Below, in pieces: positions 20,926 through 31,084 of a stretch of 64,000 bases of DNA. Below the pieces are notes generated by a model. That model ran no database searches and was not told the DNA's origin. It was given only the letters and a program-made list of their open reading frames with translations. The DNA is from Xanthostigma xanthostigma (lineage: Eukaryota > Arthropoda > Insecta > Raphidioptera > Raphidiidae), in contig OY754464.1 of the NCBI GenBank assembly GCA_963575645.1, positions 71,646,948 to 71,710,947 of the forward strand, written 5' to 3'. Within the stretch, counting starts at the first letter, position 1. Each line of letters opens with the position of its first letter. The translations under genes were made by a program, and so were the position numbers.

Positions 20926-21492
20926 ATAATCTTTATATACGAGTATATATTTCTTCTGTCCGTGTCTATGTAACTGAACTCCTCCTAAACGGCTGGATCG
21001 ATTTTGATGAAATTTTTTGTGTGTGTTCAAGGGGATTCGAGAATGGTTTAGATTCACAATTTGGTCCACTGGAAAATGTTTTTTTAATTAATTTTTAGAA
21101 AATAAGCTTCTATTTGCACTAACTAAATATAGTCATATTAGCGTTAAGAGTACACAACGTCGGATGGCTCAATCGGTAGAGCATGCGACTGTCAATATCA
21201 GGGTCGTGGGTTCGAGCCCCACGTTGGGCGAAAATATTTTTATTTTTTTTTTATTTTCTACATTGCTTTCTTCTAAGGCTTACATTTAAATTTATTTAAA
21301 AAAATTATTACTAGTTAAAAAAAGTAAAAATACTGCTTTTTATCGACAAAATCTTTTGAACGGTAACTCCGATCATCATGAAATTTGGACACAACATTCA
21401 TCTCGGTAAACTAAGATGAATGTGCGTACTCATGTTCCTCCCTTCCCCATTCGTTCTTTTACACCCGGGTGCAACCGGACGGGACCGCTAGT
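20926..21492 (+). mobile_element. Helitron-like element HL with internal tRNA-Lys-like segment
   Basis: The 3' end shows CACCCGGGTG, a palindromic hairpin, then ACCGGACGGGACCGCTAGT, matching the end of the complete copy at 28290. Helitrons end in CTRR after such a hairpin and leave no duplication. The 5' half (AACTCCTCCTAAACGGCTGG) differs from the other copies and matches 27320-27350, so this copy is chimeric or a different subfamily. No Rep/helicase frame. Confidence 0.55.
21160..21231 (+). pseudogene. tRNA-Lys-like segment inside HL
   Basis: GGCTCAATCGGTAGAGCAT (A box/D arm) and GTGGGTTCGAGCCCCAC (B box/T arm with perfect five-pair stem) followed by GTTGGGCG match tRNA-Lys. The acceptor and anticodon stems do not pair and the anticodon position reads GTC. 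It is not a working tRNA but a tRNA-derived module. Confidence 0.65.
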
Positions 21493-21499
21493 AGTTAAA

Positions 21500-21950
21500 T
21501 AAAACATTAATAGCTTGAAGCTGTCTTTTGTTGACTGTTTAATTTCAAATAACAATTGCAATTCTTATCAAATATTTGAAATAAAGAAAAAAAAAACATC
21601 GAGTAGAACAAAAAGTACGAAAATCAGCAGTTAGCTGTTTGGATATATCACTTTCGTGTGCTTCTGTGTTTTGAAAATATCATATGATTGAAGATAATCA
21701 CATTCTTTTTAAATAGATCGCGCTTGGAAACAAGATACTTCGCATACTAATTAATGTTTATGAATACATTGTATGTCATAATTTTTAAAGCATTTTAAAT
21801 AAATGGGGATCTCACATACAAAACTCGATAGATCCAATTTTTGTGATTTTTGAGTTAAGTGCATTTCTTGGTATACCAAGATCCCAGATCCGCGAGACCT
21901 ACGTCATTTCAGTACTGCTAAGATTTTTATCAGTAAATGTAGAATATTTA
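21500..21950. other. No recognised feature
   Basis: AT-rich spacer. Confidence 0.35.
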
Positions 21951-22074
21951 AATCTTTGATTAACGTCTGAATAGAACTCTTCAAGTAAATAAAATTGTCG
22001 ACCAATTTTTCTCAGACCAAACGATATATTGACAAAAAATGATAAAATTACAAATCAATATAACACAAGATGAC

Positions 22075-22103
22075 GTTTCGATCCGGATTTGGATCTTCTT
22101 CAG
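22075..22103 (-). ncRNA. Hammerhead-ribozyme-like core, left arm of HF1 copy 2
   Basis: Minus strand: CTGAAGA (22103-22097), stem II GATCC with GGATC around AAATCC, then GAAAC (22079-22075). All core bases fit the CTGANGA/GAAA consensus. Confidence 0.5.
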
Positions 22104-22251
22104 AAATAGCTAAAAAATATAAAAATTAATTAGGTAGTATTAATTAAGTAATAGATTTCACGCAGGATTGAAACTTTGAATGGTTCAAAAATAATGAAAA
22201 ATTAATAACAAACAAAATTTATAAACCGTAGTCATAGATATCAAAGTACCC

Positions 22252-22280
22252 ATGAAGAAGATCCAAATCCGGATCGAAAC
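22252..22280 (+). ncRNA. Hammerhead-ribozyme-like core, right arm of HF1 copy 2
   Basis: Same stem II (GATCC, AAATCC, GGATC) and GAAAC as the left arm; the first core base is A instead of C, so this arm is predicted inactive. Confidence 0.4.
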
Positions 22281-22649
22281 GTCATCTTGTGTTATATTGA
22301 TTTGTAATTTTATCATTTTTTGTCAATATATCGTTTGGTCTGAGAAAAATTGGTCGACAATTTTATTTACTTGTACAATATTTAGGTTAAAACGTATGCC
22401 AATTTGCTAGTTTGAAAGCGGGGCCCTTGTAGAGATATATAACAGGCTCTAAAGGTATATAAAACACGTGCTTACCTACGTACGCTATACTTATAGTATT
22501 ATGCATGCATATGAGTGCGAGTGAGAGCATTAGATTTTTTTTTCTATTTGACAGCTTCATAAAATTTAGGTTTTTTATTTCTGCCAAAAAGTGTATTTTA
22601 TAATTTTTTGAAAAAAATGTTTTATGTTTAATTTAGATAGCTACATATA

Positions 22650-22830
22650 CAGTATGGTTTTTTAAAAACCGAACACCCTTTTATTTCTTAGAGGAAGGGT
22701 TTTCGAAAAAAAAGTTTCGGACAAAAGTTACAGGGAATCAAGGAGGAAGAACAGTGATTTTTTTTTCGTTTGGTGGAGGTATCTCCAAAATATCAAGGTC
22801 ACTTTCTTAAATACGACCCTGTATTTTTTA
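22650..22830. repeat. Dispersed repeat R2, fragment
   Basis: Contains GTTTCGGACAAAAGTTACAGGG and a GGTGGAGGTATCTCC block; partly similar to 25050-25220 (TTTCAGACAAAAGTTTTAG and TCGGTGGAGGCGCTG). Confidence 0.4.
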
Positions 22831-22953
22831 TCTAGGATTATTGTTCTTTGGGTCAAAGAGATCAACTCTTGTACCTACCAAACATTTTTGGATTTGATGC
22901 CATCGTGAACCGCTGTTTGATTCGCAATTCATCCCGTTTCCTATTTTAGTGCA

Positions 22954-23002
22954 TTGTGTGAGTCGGAAAAACCCCTGAAAAAGTTTTTCCGACTCACACA
23001 AT
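22954..23002. repeat. Perfect 20-bp-arm hairpin
   Basis: ATTGTGTGAGTCGGAAAAAC and its exact complement flank a nine-base loop. It abuts the 3' side of the truncated HL copy at 23012. Confidence 0.6.
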
Positions 23003-23011
23003 CCAAGGAAG

Positions 23012-23447
23012 GGACATGAATAAAATTTTAAAAAATTTTAAAAAATTGAAATGTAAGCCTTAGAAGAAAGCAATGTAGAAATTAAAAAAATAAAAATATA
23101 TTCGCCGATGTAGGACTTGAACCCAAGACCCTGGCATTAAGAATCTTACACTCTACCTACTGAGCTATACGACCTTGTGACCGTCACGTGCTAATATTGC
23201 AATATTTAGTTAAGGCATTTCACCTGATAATATTTATCGGACTGACTAATTTTGAGATACATCTTGCAACATTTTTCATTAATATTCCGCTCCAATTGGT
23301 CGTAGCGTGATATTATATAGCCTATAGTCTTCCTCGATAAATGGGCTATCCAACAAACATTTTTTTTTTCAATTCGAACCAGTAGTTTCTGAGATTAGCG
23401 CGTTCAAACAAACAAACAAACTCTTCAGCTTTATATATTAGTATAGA
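23012..23447 (-). mobile_element. Helitron-like element HL, 3'-truncated
   Basis: The 5' end is TCTATACTAATATATAAAG (minus strand, ending at 23447), followed by GAACGCGCTAATCTCAG and a tRNA-Lys-like segment (23103-23173). It matches 28290-28924 until about 23012, where it stops before the CTAGT end. The CTT anticodon region is recognisable. Confidence 0.65.
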
Positions 23448-23454
23448 TTTAGGT

Positions 23455-23511
23455 AACGGGGTGGCATTTTTCACGCTGACCGAGGGCGGCACTTAGAGTA
23501 AATCCGGCCCT
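23455..23511 (-). mobile_element. hAT terminal fragment
   Basis: Minus strand begins CCAGGGCCGGATTTACTC, the common hAT end also seen in weaker form at 30217. The other end was not located. Confidence 0.4.
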
Positions 23512-24200
23512 GGGAAAGTTGGTCGTGTGGATTTCAGGGATTTGTTTGAAATTTTCTGTAACGTTAAAGGGGAAATATAAGAGAATCTTTGGAAATGGAA
23601 ATTGTTCAACAGCGGTAAAATATAAGAGAAACTTCGTTAATATAAAGATGTTTCACTTCCCCTGTGAGCGTATGCTAGTGAGGTTCACATGTTTTTTTTT
23701 TAATTTTGGTCCAATGTGTAGTATTTTGGAAATTTCCTCTCCTGTACCTTTTGCAGAACAGAATGAAACCTCTCTTTGTTTAGCGAAATCGGTAATCTCG
23801 CAGATTAATAGAGTCTATCAGAACCGTTATTTTATTTTTTGTCACCGATTACAAGTCCAACATACGAATAATAATTGAATTTTTTTATAACAATACAGTG
23901 ATATTTCTTTGTTATTGCAACAGGGGTAGATGAGTTCATTGTTAATAAAAGAGACAAATAATTTCGATTAAAATTTTCCATTTTGTTAATATTCTAGTGT
24001 CGTTGCAGTTCGCTTTATGCATATTTTTTAAGGTTAAATGTCATTAGAATAAATATAAACATTACGTTTTTATTTATTGTTATACAGTGTCATCTTTTTT
24101 GGCAGTTCAACGCCTCGTATTTTAAGAAACTACGTTTGCGGACGTGTGTTTAAATTATTATTTTTTCTTGAATTATTGACGAATATTAACTATCCGAAGT
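23512..24200. other. No recognised gene
   Basis: A 119-codon frame at 23519-23878 has no recognisable motif, signal peptide or neighbours; I leave it uncalled. Confidence 0.3.
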
Positions 24201-24204
24201 TCCT

Positions 24205-24385
24205 GACACGGAGAAAAAAATCCCAGCCAATTTGGATACGGGACCATTCCAACTTCAAAATGTTGACAACAAAAAAAATTTCTGATAACGCGTGAGGTGA
24301 CGCGGGTAATGGCTAGTATTCAATATGATATTTGCTATTCGTTGCGATGGTTACCTTACATAATGTTCCACGTTATGTAATAAAA
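24205..24385 (+). repeat. Repeat R3, copy facing right
   Basis: Carries GGGACCATTCCAACTTC, GCGTGAGGTGACGCGGGTAATGG and CTAGTATTCAATATG. The same unit occurs inverted at 25365-25655 and twice, back to back, in the palindrome at 50238-51753. It is cut on its right by FB5. Confidence 0.6.
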
Positions 24386-24796
24386 TATTTTTAACAAAAA
24401 AATTGAACTGATTTCACACTAAGGCCTAGCACACATGAAGAGCGTTCAACGCGCGTTGGGCTGACGCGCGTTTACAATTTCTATACAATTGTATATAACT
24501 GTTTACATGATAACGCGCGTTCAACGCGCCACCAACGCGCGTTATCATGTAAACAGTTATATACAATTGTATAGAAATTGTAAACGCGCGTCAGCCCAAC
24601 GCGCGTTGAACGCCTCTCATATAAACTAGGCCTTAAAAGTAAAAAATAATTGCGTATTGGAATGTTTTGGAGTCGGTGTAGTTCTCGGAATAGATTTCAT
24701 TTTGGCTGACACCGACTCCAAAACATTTCAATACGCAATTATTTTTTACTTTTTAGTGTGAAGTCGGTTCAATTTTTTTGTTAAAAATATTTTATT
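24379..24796. mobile_element. Fold-back element FB5, split by a Harbinger MITE
   Basis: The arm AAATATTTTTAACAAAAAAATTGAAC at 24383, plus GTAAAAAATAATTGCGTATTG and TTTTGGAGTCGGTGT, is mirrored to 24796. The left arm is interrupted at CACTAA by the MITE at 24423-24633; removing it restores the arm. Confidence 0.75.
24423..24633. mobile_element. PIF/Harbinger-like MITE PH2, near-perfect palindrome
   Basis: Ends GGCCTAG, exact TAA duplications at 24420-24422 and 24634-24636, and arms of about 100 bp that include repeated ACGCGCGTT blocks. The centre is CAACGCGCCACCAACG. It sits inside FB5, which sits next to R3: three layers. Confidence 0.8.
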
Positions 24797-25360
24797 TTTC
24801 TCTTTTTAGTGTTAATCTAACACTAAAAATCGGTGAACATACATAAAAAACATTATGCGTGCCTTTGAAATTTGAGAGTTTCCCTCGATTTCTCCGGATT
24901 CCACCATCAGATCCTGACTTGTTGCACTCTTTCGAATAAAAAAAAAATTGAAAATCGGTCCATAATTGACGGAGAAATCGGTGAACATACATTAAAAAAA
25001 AATATACAGGATGAGGCACATAAAGTGTTACAGAGCAATAGCACTCAAACTATTGATCATATCCAAAAATGTTTCAGACAAAAGTTTTAGTGTTCGAGAA
25101 GGTCGTCTTACTGGACCACCCTATTTTTTTATCGGTGGAGGCGCTGAAGCTACGTCAGGGTCAACTTCACTTTTTTTAACGAAACCATGTATTTTTTTTT
25201 CGATGACATTATTAGCGATTTTAAGACGAATTCAGCAACCTACAACACAAGGTCATTCAAATTATTGTATTTTTATTTATTTAAAAAAAATTAAAAATTT
25301 TTATTTTTAGAATATTCTGTTCAATATTCAGAATATTTAAAATAGTCACGTATGTTCCAT
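24797..25360. repeat. Dispersed repeat R2 region
   Basis: GGTGAACATACATAAAAAA is present twice (24832 and 24980) as a direct duplication. It is followed by ATACAGGATG, CATAAAGTGTTACAGAGC and GTTCGAGAAGG, a repeat widespread in insects. Frames at 24792-25310 are overlapping shadows on both strands. Confidence 0.45.
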
Positions 25361-25364
25361 TTAT

Positions 25365-25655
25365 TATTTCAAGAAAGTTTTGTTAAACATTTTTTTTCTA
25401 AAATTTATAGTTTAGGAAATATTTTGAAAATAAAAAAAATCAACTGTTCTTTTGTTTTGTAGATTTGTCAGAAATAAACTAGTTAAGCATGCTTTGATTA
25501 AGTTTTACAACACGTGGAACATATTATTAGGTAATCATGGCAACGAATGGCAAATTATACCATAACCCGCGTCACCTCACGCGATATCAGAAATATGATT
25601 TTCTTTATTATAAACCAAATGTAAATATTTTTGAAGTTGGAACAACTGACCCACT
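25365..25655 (-). repeat. Repeat R3, copy facing left
   Basis: Contains TTATTTCAAG, TCAGAAATAAACTAGTTAAGC, CGCGTCACCTCACGCGATATC and GAAGTTGGAAC, the inverse of 24205-24385 plus about 150 bp more. Together they face each other around FB5 and R2. Confidence 0.6.
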
Positions 25656-26156
25656 TATTCCACTGAAATTATTATAAAGATTTTTTTTTATTTTTTGTTT
25701 GTACGTAGTTTCAAATTGTTCTCATTGAATTTTGATTTGAAAAAATGGCTGAAATGGCTGTATCAATTCAAACAAAAATATTATAAAAACTTTATAAAAA
25801 CCAAAATATAAAAATTTATTAAGACAGTAGAGAACGTGGGTAGGTTCATTTTGTGTAAAGTATAAGAAAAGAAAGAATATGAAATAAATGATGAATATAA
25901 AAATAACTTCAAATCTATTAAAATGTTTTCATGAAAAAATATAAGTAGGTACTGAAAACATACAATAACTGAAAAATTCCTTATTCATCGTGCAGAATGC
26001 TACACATACAACATTTTCAATATATTTTTTATACAAAGTGTTACAAAATTAACACCGCGGACTTTAAGGGCACATTCGATTCTATTTATAAAAACCTTTC
26101 AACATTTTTCATCCTGATCCGTAACGGTACATAGCATGCTTTAACTGTGTGTAAGT
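25656..26156. other. No recognised feature
   Basis: AT-rich spacer. Confidence 0.35.
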
Positions 26157-26667
26157 AGGGTTACCAGATTGGCGGGACTTGGCTGGATTGTCCAGCAATT
26201 TTACACTTTGTCCAGTGTCCCGGTTTTAGGCAAAATGTCCAGCTAAAAATAAAAAACATGCACCGCTGGAGCTAATAATTCGATTAAACTTTGAAGAAAA
26301 CTGTACTAATTTTAAATCTTTTCTAAATACAGAGAAAGGTTCTAAAATGATAAAGGCGGCTAAGGGAAATACTAAAAGTGACTTGATAGGTACAATGGTA
26401 CCTATCAAGTCACTTTTTTGCCACATATATTTAGTACTGTTAGATTAAGCTACCCCTGTTTTTGTACCAATTTCAGCTGTTCAGCTCAATAGTTCATATT
26501 TTCGTTTTTCTTATAATAATAATACCTAAGTAAGTACATATTGCTTAATTATATGTCGTGTTTCGGTTGATTAATGCAGATTTTTATTTTGTCCAGCCTA
26601 AAATCGTTTGGTCCGATATTTTAGAATATTGTCCAGAAATTTTTATTTCCCAATGTGGAAACCCTAT
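26157..26667. mobile_element. hAT element H4, non-autonomous
   Basis: Ends AGGGTTACCAGATTGG and the inverse AGGGTTTCCACATTGGG. Flanks GTGTAAGT and CTGTAAGT agree at 7 of 8. Subterminal TTGTCCAG repeats occur at both ends. A hairpin (CCTATCAAGTCACTTTT and its complement) lies at about 26365-26420. Confidence 0.6.
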
Positions 26668-26869
26668 CTGTAAGTCGCCAACGACACCGCGATCTCTGTC
26701 GCATACCCTTGAAAATGTCTACGACAACAGTCAGATAGAAATACCACCGAACGGCCTACAATCTCGGCAATAATTAGATTGTAGGTATTTGGAACAAGGC
26801 AAATTATATTTCTCTTTTTGAAGGAATACTATTCCGTTTTTTTTTATTTATAATTAATAATAATTACTT

Positions 26870-27270
26870 AATAATAATAATTAATTTTGACTTTTTTTAA
26901 GTCATAGAAAACGCTAAATTTTGACGTTTAAAAAAAACTTTGCGGACTATTCACAAATTTCCTCAAAAATACGTAAATAAAATGCAACTACTTTTCCTCT
27001 TTCGCTGTCATTTTTTTAATTTAACCAATCAGAAATCACATATACCCGGCATAGCAACAGGTATAGAATTACTGTATCTCTATTACTATATCACTTTGTA
27101 TACATGACCCCGTAATTGTTTTTTAAAGAACTCTCCCCAAACGCTCTCCCCTTTTCACTACGCAAAAAAAAAACGCCATCGCATCGACACGAACCGTAAT
27201 TTTTTTTTAAAAAATTCCCCCCAAACGCCTTCCCCTTTTCGCAAAAAAAATTAATTTATAAAAATCAATT
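26870..27270. repeat. Repeat R4 and a local direct duplication
   Basis: CTATTCACAAATTTCCTCAAAAATACG and CTGTCATTTTTTTAATTTAACC match 38395-38530. At 27120-27260 the block CCCCAAACGC...CCCCTTTTC is duplicated once, 60-70 bp apart. Confidence 0.5.
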
Positions 27271-27284
27271 TTCCGCACTGTTAT

Positions 27285-27440
27285 ATCTATATAATATATA
27301 AAAACCTCGTGTCACAGTGTTTGTTATCGAACTCCTCCGAAACGAATTGACCGATTTTTATGAAATTTTTTATGTATACTTGGTAGGTCTGAGAATAGGT
27401 CGTAGGCTATTTTTATACCCCTAGGTGATAAGGGTGGCCC
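27285..27440 (+). repeat. HL-related 5' repeat
   Basis: GAACTCCTCCGAAACGAATTG with GATTTTTATGAAATTTTTT matches the 5' half of the element at 20926. No 3' Helitron end follows. Confidence 0.45.
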
Positions 27441-28285
27441 TGTTCAGAATTTTTTTTTATTTTTTGGACAACATTTTTTTTATTTTTTTATGATTTGGCA
27501 TGATAACCCTAAATTTTCACCGTTCTACCACCAACCCCTATTTTAATAGCGATATTATTATTTTTACTTTCATCCACAGATGGGCAATAGGGTTGCAAGA
27601 TGGCAATATAACGGTAAATTTGTAACTGTAAATTTTTATTAGTAGAAGTTTTGTTTCAAAATATGTATTGAAGGATATTTATTTGGTAGAGGAACAACAG
27701 AATAAAACTTCTACTGATCATAGGACTTTTCACTTCGAAATTTTACAAAACATGCCTTCAAAATCGTAGGTGTCACTTTTGAAACCTCCTGTATAGTTTA
27801 AGGATACCCTCTGTATTTTGTATTTAAATGAAGTAAAATGGGATTTGATATCAACTTTTTAACTTTGAAGTACCTTAAATTATTTTCGCCTACATTTTTA
27901 TTCAAATTACGCTCAATTTGAAAAGTTTTTTTTCAATAAACATGTAAATATTTTCATAACCCTCAATATCGGATAATAAATAATGAAAATACGGAATTAA
28001 TCATTTGTGTAGACATAATATCTTTTTACGGCTAATTGTGAAGTACGAGAGCTATTCATAAATCCGAGAAAACAACATTAATAACAATAATAAAGCGAGT
28101 TCTAAGAACGTTGTAACAATTACTAGTGGACCCCGTACAAGACTTATCTTCAAATAGCTTACTGGCGGCTACTCAGGTGAAGCAAATGAAGTGTAGGTAC
28201 CTTCACCTTTCTTTTAGATCGTTTATTAAAGTAGCAATAAGTTCAATGTATAGGTGCCGTACAATCAGATGTAGGTAATTTTATG
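27441..28285. other. No recognised gene
   Basis: AT-rich spacer; CCTCCTGTATAG at 27785 may be the end of an unassigned TIR element. Confidence 0.3.
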
Positions 28286-28289
28286 TTAC

Positions 28290-28924
28290 ACTAGCGGTCC
28301 CGCCCGGTTTCACCCGGGTGAAAAAGAACGAATGGGGAAGGAAGGGACATGAGTTTACCGAGATGAATGTTGTGTCCAAACTTCACAATGATCGAAGTTA
28401 CCGTTCAAAAGTTTTTGTCGTTAAAAAGTAGTATTTATACTTTTTTTAAGTAATAAAATATTTTTCAATACATATAAATATTTAATTTTAATTTGTCGTA
28501 ATAAAATTTAAAAAAATTGAAATATAAGCCTTAGAAGAAAGCAATGTAGAAAATAAAAAAAATAAAAATATATTCGCCGACGTGGGGCTTGAACCCAAGA
28601 CCCTGGCATTAAGAATCTTACACTCTACCGACTGAGCTATCCGACCTTGTTACCGTCACACGCTTATATTGCAATATTTAGTTAAGGCATTTCACCTGAT
28701 AATATTATTTTCGGACGGACTAATTTTGAGATACATCTTGCAACATTTTTCATTAATGTTTCGCTCCAATTGGTCGTAGCGTGATATTATATAGCCTATA
28801 ACCTTCCTCGATAAATGGGCTATCCAACAAAAAATTTTTTTTTTCAATTCGAACCAGTAATTTCTGAGATTAGCGCGTTCAAACAAACAAAAACAAACTC
28901 TTCAGCTTTATATATTAGTATAGA
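28290..28924 (-). mobile_element. Helitron-like element HL, complete copy
   Basis: The minus strand begins TCTATACTAATATATAAAG (28924) and ends with CACCCGGGTG, a self-complementary hairpin, then CGGGCGGGACCGCTAGT (28290). There is no target duplication, as expected of Helitrons. A tRNA-Lys-like module sits in the middle (28575-28646), followed by a TTTATTTTTTT stretch. It is non-autonomous, with no Rep/helicase. The short frames at 28692-29003 are shadows. Confidence 0.65.
28575..28646 (-). pseudogene. tRNA-Lys(CTT)-like module inside HL
   Basis: Minus strand: GATAGCTCAGTCGGTAGAG (D arm), a loop with CTT at the anticodon position, and GGGTTCAAGCCCCACGTC (T arm). The anticodon stem is mispaired. 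The internal promoter boxes A and B look intact, so pol III transcription is conceivable. Confidence 0.65.
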
Positions 28925-29345
28925 TAATTACATCTCACAAGTCACAACAGAGAAAAAGCACCACGAAAATGTAACATACAGTGAGTCAGTGACACTGCAA
29001 TGAGAGCTTTTGCCAGGTGCAAAACGTTCATATGTACGTCCGATGCCATGGCAACCATGACGTCAGCACGGTCAGCCACCTATAGTATCTAGAATGTGCA
29101 TAGCTAGACGGTCACCTGTTGAACACATTAACTCCTGCAGTGTTCAACTACCTGCTTGCTTGCTTCACTTATACCTATGAAATATCAACAATGAATCCGA
29201 TCAACGACGTCGTATGTAATTTGACTCCTAACAAAATTTCTGCCTATGCCTCTGTATATCAGAACAAATCTTTCCCTAACATTTCCCCAAACTTGGGATT
29301 CACAAACCGCCAGTAAGCTCGCTATAGCTTATTTAAAGAAGGTAA
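28925..29345. other. No recognised gene
   Basis: The 65-codon frame at 29119-29316 shows no motif. A CRE-like TGACGTCA occurs near 29058. Confidence 0.3.
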
Positions 29346-29632
29346 TTCAAATCTTTGAATAGAACTCTTCAAATAAATAAAATTGTCGACCATTTTTTTT
29401 TCTCAGACCATATATTGACAAAAATTATAAAAAAAAAATATATTATCATTCGTGCATTCTATTATATAATAAATAACTTAATACTAATTAATTTTCATAT
29501 TTTTTAGATTTTTCTGAAGAAAATCCAAATGCGGATCGAAACGTCATCCTTTGTTATTTTTTTATAATTTTTGTCAATATATGGTCTGACAAAAAAAATT
29601 GGTCGACAATTTTATTTATTTAAAGGTGTTAT
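29346..29632. mobile_element. Hammerhead-bearing family HF1, copy 3
   Basis: Left AATAGAACTCTTCAAATAAATAA and TCAGACCATATATTGAC, mirrored on the right by GTCAATATATGGTCTGAC. Only the right arm keeps the ribozyme-like core; the centre is shorter than in copy 2. Confidence 0.65.
29514..29542 (+). ncRNA. Hammerhead-ribozyme-like core of HF1 copy 3
   Basis: CTGAAGA (29514-29520), four-pair stem II ATCC with GGAT around AAATGC, then GAAAC (29538-29542). The loop differs from copy 2 (AAATCC) but pairing is kept. Confidence 0.45.
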
Positions 29633-29639
29633 AATAGAA

Positions 29640-30216
29640 AAAAATTAAAGGAAACAAACTGGCAAAGGCTTCTTTAAAATTATTACACTTCTCTTTTTCC
29701 AAAGGGGATGGGGGGGGTGTTAAAATATGTTTCGCACCAACAGGCGCTGAACAAATTTAGTTTCACACAATAACCGCTATTCACAACCCAATGTATTACA
29801 GTTCAGCACAAAATGCGTAGAGCTACAGTAGCGTTCTTTATAATGATTTATTTTTAATTCATGCCAACAATTGATTGTCTAATATCAATAGCAAAGAAAG
29901 ATTTGGACTTTCTTGAAACGACAATGTATTGTTGTAATCTAATGGAATTGTTTGAAGTGAATAAACCTTAATGCGATCTAATTTAATTCGTTTTAATCCA
30001 ATTATTTTAGAGTAGATATAATTGGCCTATTTCTTGTTTAGAATACCACCTGGGTTAGTGGATTACTCGTGCAAACCGCACATCAAGGCTATAAAACGCA
30101 ATTGTATAATAAATATTTTCGTTTTCAATCCATTCACTCACTGATTTCATTTACTTTAGAGTTTAGAATAGTATTTAGTTGATTAATTCTGACCAACTTT
30201 TAAACACTCATGCAGT
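29640..30216. other. No recognised feature
   Basis: AT-rich spacer with a short G run near 29710. Confidence 0.35.
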
Positions 30217-30759
30217 CAAGGTCGGATTTAGCATGGGGTCATGTGGGCCTGGGCCCATAGCGGCAAAATTTTAGGGGCGGCAAAACGGCAAATAAACTGG
30301 AATTTGCAGGGAAATAATACTACAGTACTCTGTTTTATCTGGAAGAAAACACTCCATTCCAGTTTTACAAAAGATGCGTATGAGCGTGTGATATAGTCAT
30401 GAATGAGCTAATGTCAAGTTATTGATCGTTTGACTCAAACTAAATGTACGCCTGTACACTGAACTGCAGCAGAGCGACTCCGCACCGACGTGTCTGTAAG
30501 TAAATGTGAGAGAGAGAGGCGGCCGCCGCCGCGTCGCGCAGTATCGGGTACATTCAGGGGCTGTATCAGCTGATTGTGTGCAAGGGGAAGGGAGCGCCGG
30601 CGCGCCGCCCGCTCCTCGGCTCCGTTCGACGCTAAAAAATATTGCAAACCCAATGTAAAACTAGAGAAAAAATTGGTTGAGGTTTAGAGTGCTTTTAATT
30701 GTGGGGAGGTCGGCAATTTCGGGGGGACCATAGGCGCAAAATATGTAGTTCCGGCCCCG
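30217..30759. mobile_element. hAT-like element H5 with a GC-rich core
   Basis: CAAGGTCGGATTTAGCATGG faces the inverse of CGGGGCCGGAACTAC, the GGGCCGGATTTA type of hAT end. Flanks share CTCATGC but offset, so the duplication is not exact. The middle (about 30465-30630) is strikingly GC-rich (GGCGGCCGCCGCCGCG, GCGCCGGCGCGCCG) in an otherwise AT-rich window. Confidence 0.5.
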
Positions 30760-30770
30760 CTCATGCTGGA

Positions 30771-31015
30771 GCCTGGATTGTAGAAAGCATTGTCAGAAAA
30801 TTGTCAGTTTGATATCTCCACAAGAAAAGCATTGTTGAATTTTAAATCGATCCTGCTCGAAAAGCAACTAATCGATTGAAACGATTTTTTTACTAATTCG
30901 ATTTCCAAACAATATTTTTTACGCATTTTGATCTGCAACGTTAGATCATTCCTGCGTGTATAGAAACTGTAATAATATGATGACAGTCTAAGATCATTGC
31001 CAAATCAATTAATTG
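30771..31015. repeat. Repeat R5, copy 1, uninterrupted
   Basis: Blocks AAAGCATTGTCAGAAAAT, TTTTAAATCGATCCTGCTC, GCATTTTGATC and GAAACTGTAATAATATGATGAC run in the same order as 49999-50240 plus 51740-51845, where the 1.5-kb palindrome has landed inside. Confidence 0.55.
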
Positions 31016-31084
31016 TGTCTTCTTCAGGATCTTAATTAGCCTACTTTAGTATTGAAACGCTGGTCCTTAAAGACTGTAGCTAAT

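Larger units (their letters stand above)
21953..22377. mobile_element. Hammerhead-bearing fold-back family HF1, copy 2
   Basis: The left end AATCTTTGATTAACGTCTG, then ATAAAATTGTCGACCAATTT and TCAGACCAAACGATATATTG, is mirrored on the right (CAATATATCGTTTGGTCTGA). Arms of about 100 bp each contain a hammerhead-like core. The arms are very similar to each other, so this is the best-preserved copy. Confidence 0.75.

Noticed and set aside
21160-21231. Functional tRNA-Lys gene
   Set aside because: Acceptor and anticodon stems do not pair and the same module recurs inside Helitron-like copies.
23519-23878. 119-codon frame as a gene
   Set aside because: No motif, promoter, splice context or homologous copy recognised; composition fits chance in AT-rich DNA.
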